Source of the DNA: Dicaeum eximium
Lineage: Eukaryota > Chordata > Aves > Passeriformes > Dicaeidae
Direction of reading: 5' to 3'
NCBI GenBank assembly: GCA_013396995.1
Contig: VWZP01008268.1
Span: 248,001-312,000 of the forward strand
Length of the DNA stretch: 64,000 bases
Every line of letters starts with the position of its first letter. Position 1 is the stretch's first letter. A program made the translations under genes and the position numbers. The notes under the pieces were generated by a model. It searched no databases. It saw only the letters and a list, made by a program, of their open reading frames with translations, and was not told the DNA's origin. This document shows, piece by piece, positions 52,501 to 58,500 of this stretch.

Positions 52501-55500
52501 GAGCAGAGAAACACCAGCTGTGTCCCTGAGAACAGGACACAGCTTAGATTGTTTACAGGAATCTGCTGGTGGGAAAAGTAATCTTTTCCCTTACAAAGAA
52601 GACCTTAGCAGGCGTGCTGCTAGGAAATTCAGAAAACCCAAAATCATAATCCCATAAACAGGGTAGAGGACTGCTGTTCAGTCTTGCAGATGGAGTCAGG
52701 GACAGGTGTGTGTTCACTCATCTCTTTGAAGCCCAGTGTGTTACCTCTGTGGTACCTTACTTGACAATTGTATTTTCAGGTACTACTTCTGTATTTCAAA
52801 GCCTGAAACTACATGAGAGCTATATCCTTGCCTGGAAGAGTGGCTTTTTGCTTTATTTCAGTTACTTTTTTGGTTTGTAACATGACATGTAGATGTGGCG
52901 CCTAGGGACATAGTTTAGTGAAGGATCTGCCAGCATTAGATTCATTGGACCTAATGATCTTAAGGTCATTAGGTTGGACTCAATGATCTTAAGGTCTTTT
53001 CCAACCAAATGGGTTTTGTGATTCAATTGCAGTGCAAGAAAGCAAGCCCCCTCAGACCAAAGGGTGCCTTGGTGTTGGCTGTGTTGTTGAGTTTCACACC
53101 TGGACACTGGTGCTGAGGCTGTCCTGGTGACACAAATGGCGTGGAAAACGAGGCCTTGACCCGGTTCTAATGAGTCAACCTGGTTTGTGTTAGGAGCAGC
53201 AAAACTGAGAAGGAGTGCTCCTGAGTAGCGAGAGCACTGCTAGGCAAGCTAGTCGTGGATACAATGTAGAGATTCAGTGGCGCCCTTCCTCTCAACACTG
53301 TATCCGTGCCGAGACCCACAAAGAACTCCCGTGGCTGAGCCTGTGCCCAGCCTTTTAAAGTCCCTGTCCTTCCTGGATTGGTCCGTTTTGATCTGCTCCC
53401 CGATTGGCTCTTATCTAGGGGTTTCTATTGGTCCTTATCTGAAGAGCGTCCTGAGCCAATCATCCTCAGATGGTGTCGAGTGATTGGCTCTTCATCTGCC
53501 AATCCCGGCTGAGTCGCGTGCTGTTCCCGTGATGATGTCAGTTTTCTGGTACTTTGGATGTCAGTAACTGCCTGAACTGNAACACTGTATCCGTGCCGAG
53601 ACCCACAAAGAACTCCCGTGGCTGAGCCTGTGCCCAGCCTTTTAAAGTCCCTGTCCTTCCTGGATTGGTCCGTTTTGATCTGCTCCCCGATTGGCTCTTA
53701 TCTAGGGGTCTCTATTGGTCCTTATCTGAAGAGCGTCCTGAGCCAATCATCCTCAGATGGTGTCGAGTGATTGGCTCTTCATCTGCCAATCCCGGCTGAG
53801 TCGCGTGCTGTTCCCGTGATGATGTCAGTTTTCTGGTACTTTGGATGTCAGTAACTGCCTGAACTGCCCCGCGCGCGCCCGTACATCTCGAGTGCACCCC
53901 GGAACGGCCCGAGCACGCCTGCCTAACTTGGACATGCCCCAAAAACCCCTCGAGCACGCCCCAAACGCGTCTCGAGGTCCCTCCCCCCTTTAATCAACCT
54001 CAGTTTTAGTTAACAAGAACGCGAACAATCATCATACAAACTTGTTTCTTAACGATCCCCTCCTTCATCACAGTGGGACAGGATGTCCCCTTCTCTGAGT
54101 CCTGAATTTGCATTCCCATCTGCTCCCATAGCCCTGTGCTCCTCTGCACTTGAGGAGATGGGCATTTCATGGGCTGATGGCTCCTTTGGTGGGCCTGGGT
54201 GTAGCCAAGATGCAGAGTATTATTTGGACTTCTGCCGGCTGCTGTTGTCTCTCTTTGATACGTGTGTAGGTGAGCTTTTATATCAGGTACCCTGAGAGAA
54301 AGCTAAAATTGATGTAAGCAGAAACCACTTGATCTCCTGTCACCTCGTGGTTTTACAGCTGGGTTTACGAGGTACGGTGTGCCCTTCGTAAATGCTTGAG
54401 GAGTGTCCATGATCACCTTCTCCATTATGCCCCTAGAATTCCTTCCTGAAGGGACTTGTTTTACAATTTTCGCAGGCATCAAAGTGTGAATGACCAGTTT
54501 GTAGTTTCCTGTATCATCCTCTTGGCCTGTTTAGCAGTTTTGGAAGATCTCCAAATGCTTTGCATCTCACTGAATGTCATGGTTCTTCTTCCATGTTCTG
54601 AAGGTCCAAAACAAGTGAAAATTCTGCTTTTCTGCACTAAGATGAGGATAAAGGGGTATTTTTGGCTAGAATATATAACAAGAATTAAGTAAACTTCCTG
54701 TACTTGGTTGCATTGTATTGTTGTAAAAAACTATTAGAAGAAGAAAAGTTCATTCCTTAAACTGATTTTCTTTTCTCTATTTTGAAATTTACAGAAGTAA
54801 AGGACTGTGCTTGCTCAATGATACTGTTAGCCAAAAGTGGAATTTCTTTAACTGTTACTTTTTTGTCTGTTGTATTTCTTTGGTTTAAAGTGCGTAGGCT
54901 GGGAATGCTTCCGATGTGTTTGGAATATTTAGAATTACAAATTCCTGTTCTTGCTAACTGTTGGTTTGTCATCAAGTTTAAGAATTTTTGTATTTTTAGT
55001 GTGATTTCTTTTTAATCACAATTAATCAAATTGATTCCTCCCATAGTTTAAGACAGCTGGAACAAGACGCAATTGACCTAGAGAAGGAATTTCAGCTGGC
55101 AAATGTAAAGATCAAAGAAACAAATAAAGAGAAAGCAGAACTTGTTGCTGAATTGATGCATCTCATGAAGGTTTGTATTTTTAACTTGCTATGTGTTCCA
55201 TTTTTATGAAAAGTCTAATTCTTGTAATTTAAGTAGGAGGCATGCAACATTTTAACGGTATCAATGTTTTCAAGCTAGCTTTCTTAATTATTGCATATTC
55301 CTAACTTTTTCCATTTTTTATCTCCTTTTAAATTTTTTTTTTAGTTTGTATTTCTGATAATTATTTTAAAATCGCTTAAGAGAATTGGAAACAAACCTTT
55401 TCCTGTGCCCAACTTCATACTGTAGAAACTTTGTGTTAAAATGACAAATAGTGAATATCTCAGACCTTAGCTCACCACTGTGGTCAGATGCTAGCACTCT

Positions 55501-58500
55501 GATGTGTAATCTTGTAGGTGCCCTAGGTCTACAGTTGAAACCTTATCCTCCCTTTCATTAAGGGAGAGGATTCATTTGTATTTATACGCCGATCATAAAA
55601 AACATGGTAAACAGTTGCTTTCAATGGCCCATAATTTTAGTGCCCTTTAGACAGTAAGCAATCTGTTGATGGTTTTGAAGTCTCTAGACTGTTCCTGAGG
55701 CTGACTTGTTTGAAAAAAACCCTAACATTTTAATGTCAGTGTTGTCAAACCAGATTCTAGGAGTCACTAAAGTCAGTTACATAACTTCCCAAACAGCCTT
55801 GTTTGGTTGTCATGTGCTGTTCCAGTTAAGACATCAGATACATGAGTTGCTGTACATCTTGTCAGTCAACTGCAGTATCATTACAAGATGCATATGTCTT
55901 TTGTGTTTCTTTTTTGACCTTTTTCCATCTCTGTGTGACATATGACATCTACCAAAATCCACCTGTTGGATTCTTATCTCTGAGTAACAACTGAGATGGC
56001 CTTAGCTTTTCTTACATTTTGCATGATGGTATATAGTGAAGGGAAAGAGAATGGAGAGAGGGAGGGTTGATGTGAAATTGTGGGTTGAAAGTATGTGTGT
56101 ATCTACATATGTGTATTTATATATATTTGGCTGAAATTATATATATCTATAGATACTTAAAAGTACACGAGGACTGTACATCTTGAAGAACTTGGGTCAC
56201 CACTTTTCATTGAATTTGACAGCAGCATTGATGAACTGAACACAGTGTGAGATTGTATGCTATGACTAAAAGGTTGGATAGTTTCTAAAGTAGTGATTAT
56301 ATCAATTTTGAGTCTGGTGGAAAAAAAACCTGTTCTGTTCTCCTGTGTGTAGGGGATCATACCACTGAACGTCGTCAAAGTAGCTTTGGCTTTTCAGATG
56401 ACCAGAGCAACTGCTGAGAGGAACAGACTACAATCAGAGTACAAAGCAGGAACTGTACAGCTAAGAGCTGCACAGGTAACAATATTTATGAATACTGAGG
56501 TATCTACTATGAAAATCTCTCACTGGGAAGCATTTATGGTGTTGAAAAGGATACTTCTGTGTCTTTGTTTAGAAGTGGCTGTTAGTACTGCTAAATATTT
56601 GGCCTTGATTTCTTTGAGTAGTTTGACCTCAGCCTCTTCATTTAAAGCAGAATAGTAGCTTTGCCATCCTCAATTAAGACAGCTAAACTGCTGTGAAAAT
56701 GTGCCCCTCAGTCATCTTATCCTGGGTCTTTTTATTGTAATAAAGAGTGTGTAAAAAGGCCAGGTGTTGCTTGAAGGATTACTTTCTTCTGAGTCTGTCT
56801 ATTGACAAGTAGTTCCAACCCACATGGGAAATACAAGCTCAAGATGAAACAGAAAGTGCAGCAGCACAATAGAGCTATTTTACCTTTCTTTCATAGCTCA
56901 TTTCTTCATACTGTAATTAAATGCCTTTCCTGGAGGACAGAAAAGAGACTAAATGGTCCTTCTCTTGGTAGATTATGTTAGGAAGCTGTGCTCTGTTCAG
57001 GTAAAAAGTCTGAGGAGTTAGTTCCACAGCAAGTGCACATTTCTAAGAGCAGAGGATGCTGTCATTGCTTGTGGATTGCTGCAAAGGTTAATTTTTGTAT
57101 TTGTGTAGTAATACAATCTTTCAGTGCACTAGGGAAAAGGAAAAAACTGTCAAAGGAAAGGGCGGTAAGTTGGGTATTTTTCCTTGTCTTTCTAGAGTTC
57201 AGTCAGCTATAACCTAGTAATTCAATTTGATCATAAAGATAAAAGTAAAAATTGGAAAGCAGCTTGAAAGGTAGTTTTGTAGACTGTTTTGTAAGTACAA
57301 AATAGTTTTGTAAGACTGTTCTTTTTGGAAGTAGCTGTCCATGCAAAATAACTATGTAGTTAGAAAAACACTTGAGTTGTAATTACCATCACTTGCAGGA
57401 AAATTAGTCAGAGGACAACTTTTTAAGAGGAGCAGAAAGTAACTTGAACATGGAGACAAAGTCCAGCATGTTACTTAGTAAACCACTGTTGCATGTTACA
57501 CATGCTGCATCTTTCACTCAGTTTATCAAAGTTCAGTGAATATAATTTAATTGCTGGAGCTCAGTAAGGAGTAAGAATGTATTACAAAGCCATGAACCTC
57601 ATGTCAGTAATGTGTATTGTCACTGGGAAGTTCATTTAATGTTTCTAGTTGTCTCTGCACACATCTTGATCATTTAGGGATTAGCCCTGACTGGTACATA
57701 ATTTCATGTCTGGTCAGATCAGTAGATAGGATTTGTGATTTGTAACATTCTGGTAATTCTTAAAAATTGCCTCCTTCCTAGTAAAAGGTATGTATGAGTC
57801 AAGTGGAGTCCCATTGAGGCCCCCCTCAGAAAATGAGCAGGAACATTAACATTGCCACTTTTTAGTATATAGAAGAAATAAGGAATCAAAACTTGTGTAT
57901 TTATATTTGTCTAAATTTTATTTTGCATGTGGACATTGACAGTAAACTGGCAAAGTTGAGTGAAAATTGAAATTTGACTTGCTGAACTGTCAATGTATTG
58001 TTGCGCCCGACGGTGAATCAGGACTCTTTGACTCCAGTATCAGAAGGCTTATATGATTTATTAAAATTACTCCATTGATTAGAAGGATTTTGGGCTATAT
58101 CTGCCCGGTACAGAGCTAACATGCTTTCTTCTTCATGCTCCATACAAGAGGTGCAAGGATGCTTAGAATTCAAAGATAACAGTTGTCCACTTCATTGGTC
58201 AAGAAAGAGAAGGCTCCCATCCCCCATGTGGGAGACAGGGCAGCCAAACACCACCTGTCCTTGAAAAATACACAGCTCAGAGATATGTTTATCAAATTCT
58301 GTGCTTAGAAAATGAACTTTCCCATGGAAGGAAAAATTCAGCAAGTTTGCACTCAAGAAACTTATAAAATATTATAACTACATCAATGCATTTATTCAAG
58401 TGCATGCTTCATAGTAACATCAAATATCTTGCTTTCTAGTTTTTCTGTTGCATCCTGAAGTTTCTCCTGCCAAACATGTATTTTCCTCTTCACTGAAGAA

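Larger units (their letters stand above)
50910..55046 (+). other. SMC5 intron 15, retroelement-rich
   Basis: 4.1 kb. It holds an LTR-like stretch (about 52187-52660), a sense CR1 3' end (52905-53024) and a GC-rich LTR-like stretch (53186-54072) containing a 286-bp direct duplication around a single N. The segment 51400-52186 may be further element-derived sequence, but I cannot name it. Confidence 0.6.

Noticed and set aside
53278..53285. TGGCGCCC as a retroviral primer-binding site
   Set aside because: Only eight bases match, the following bases differ from lysine-tRNA sites, and its orientation conflicts with the promoter-like order of the element.
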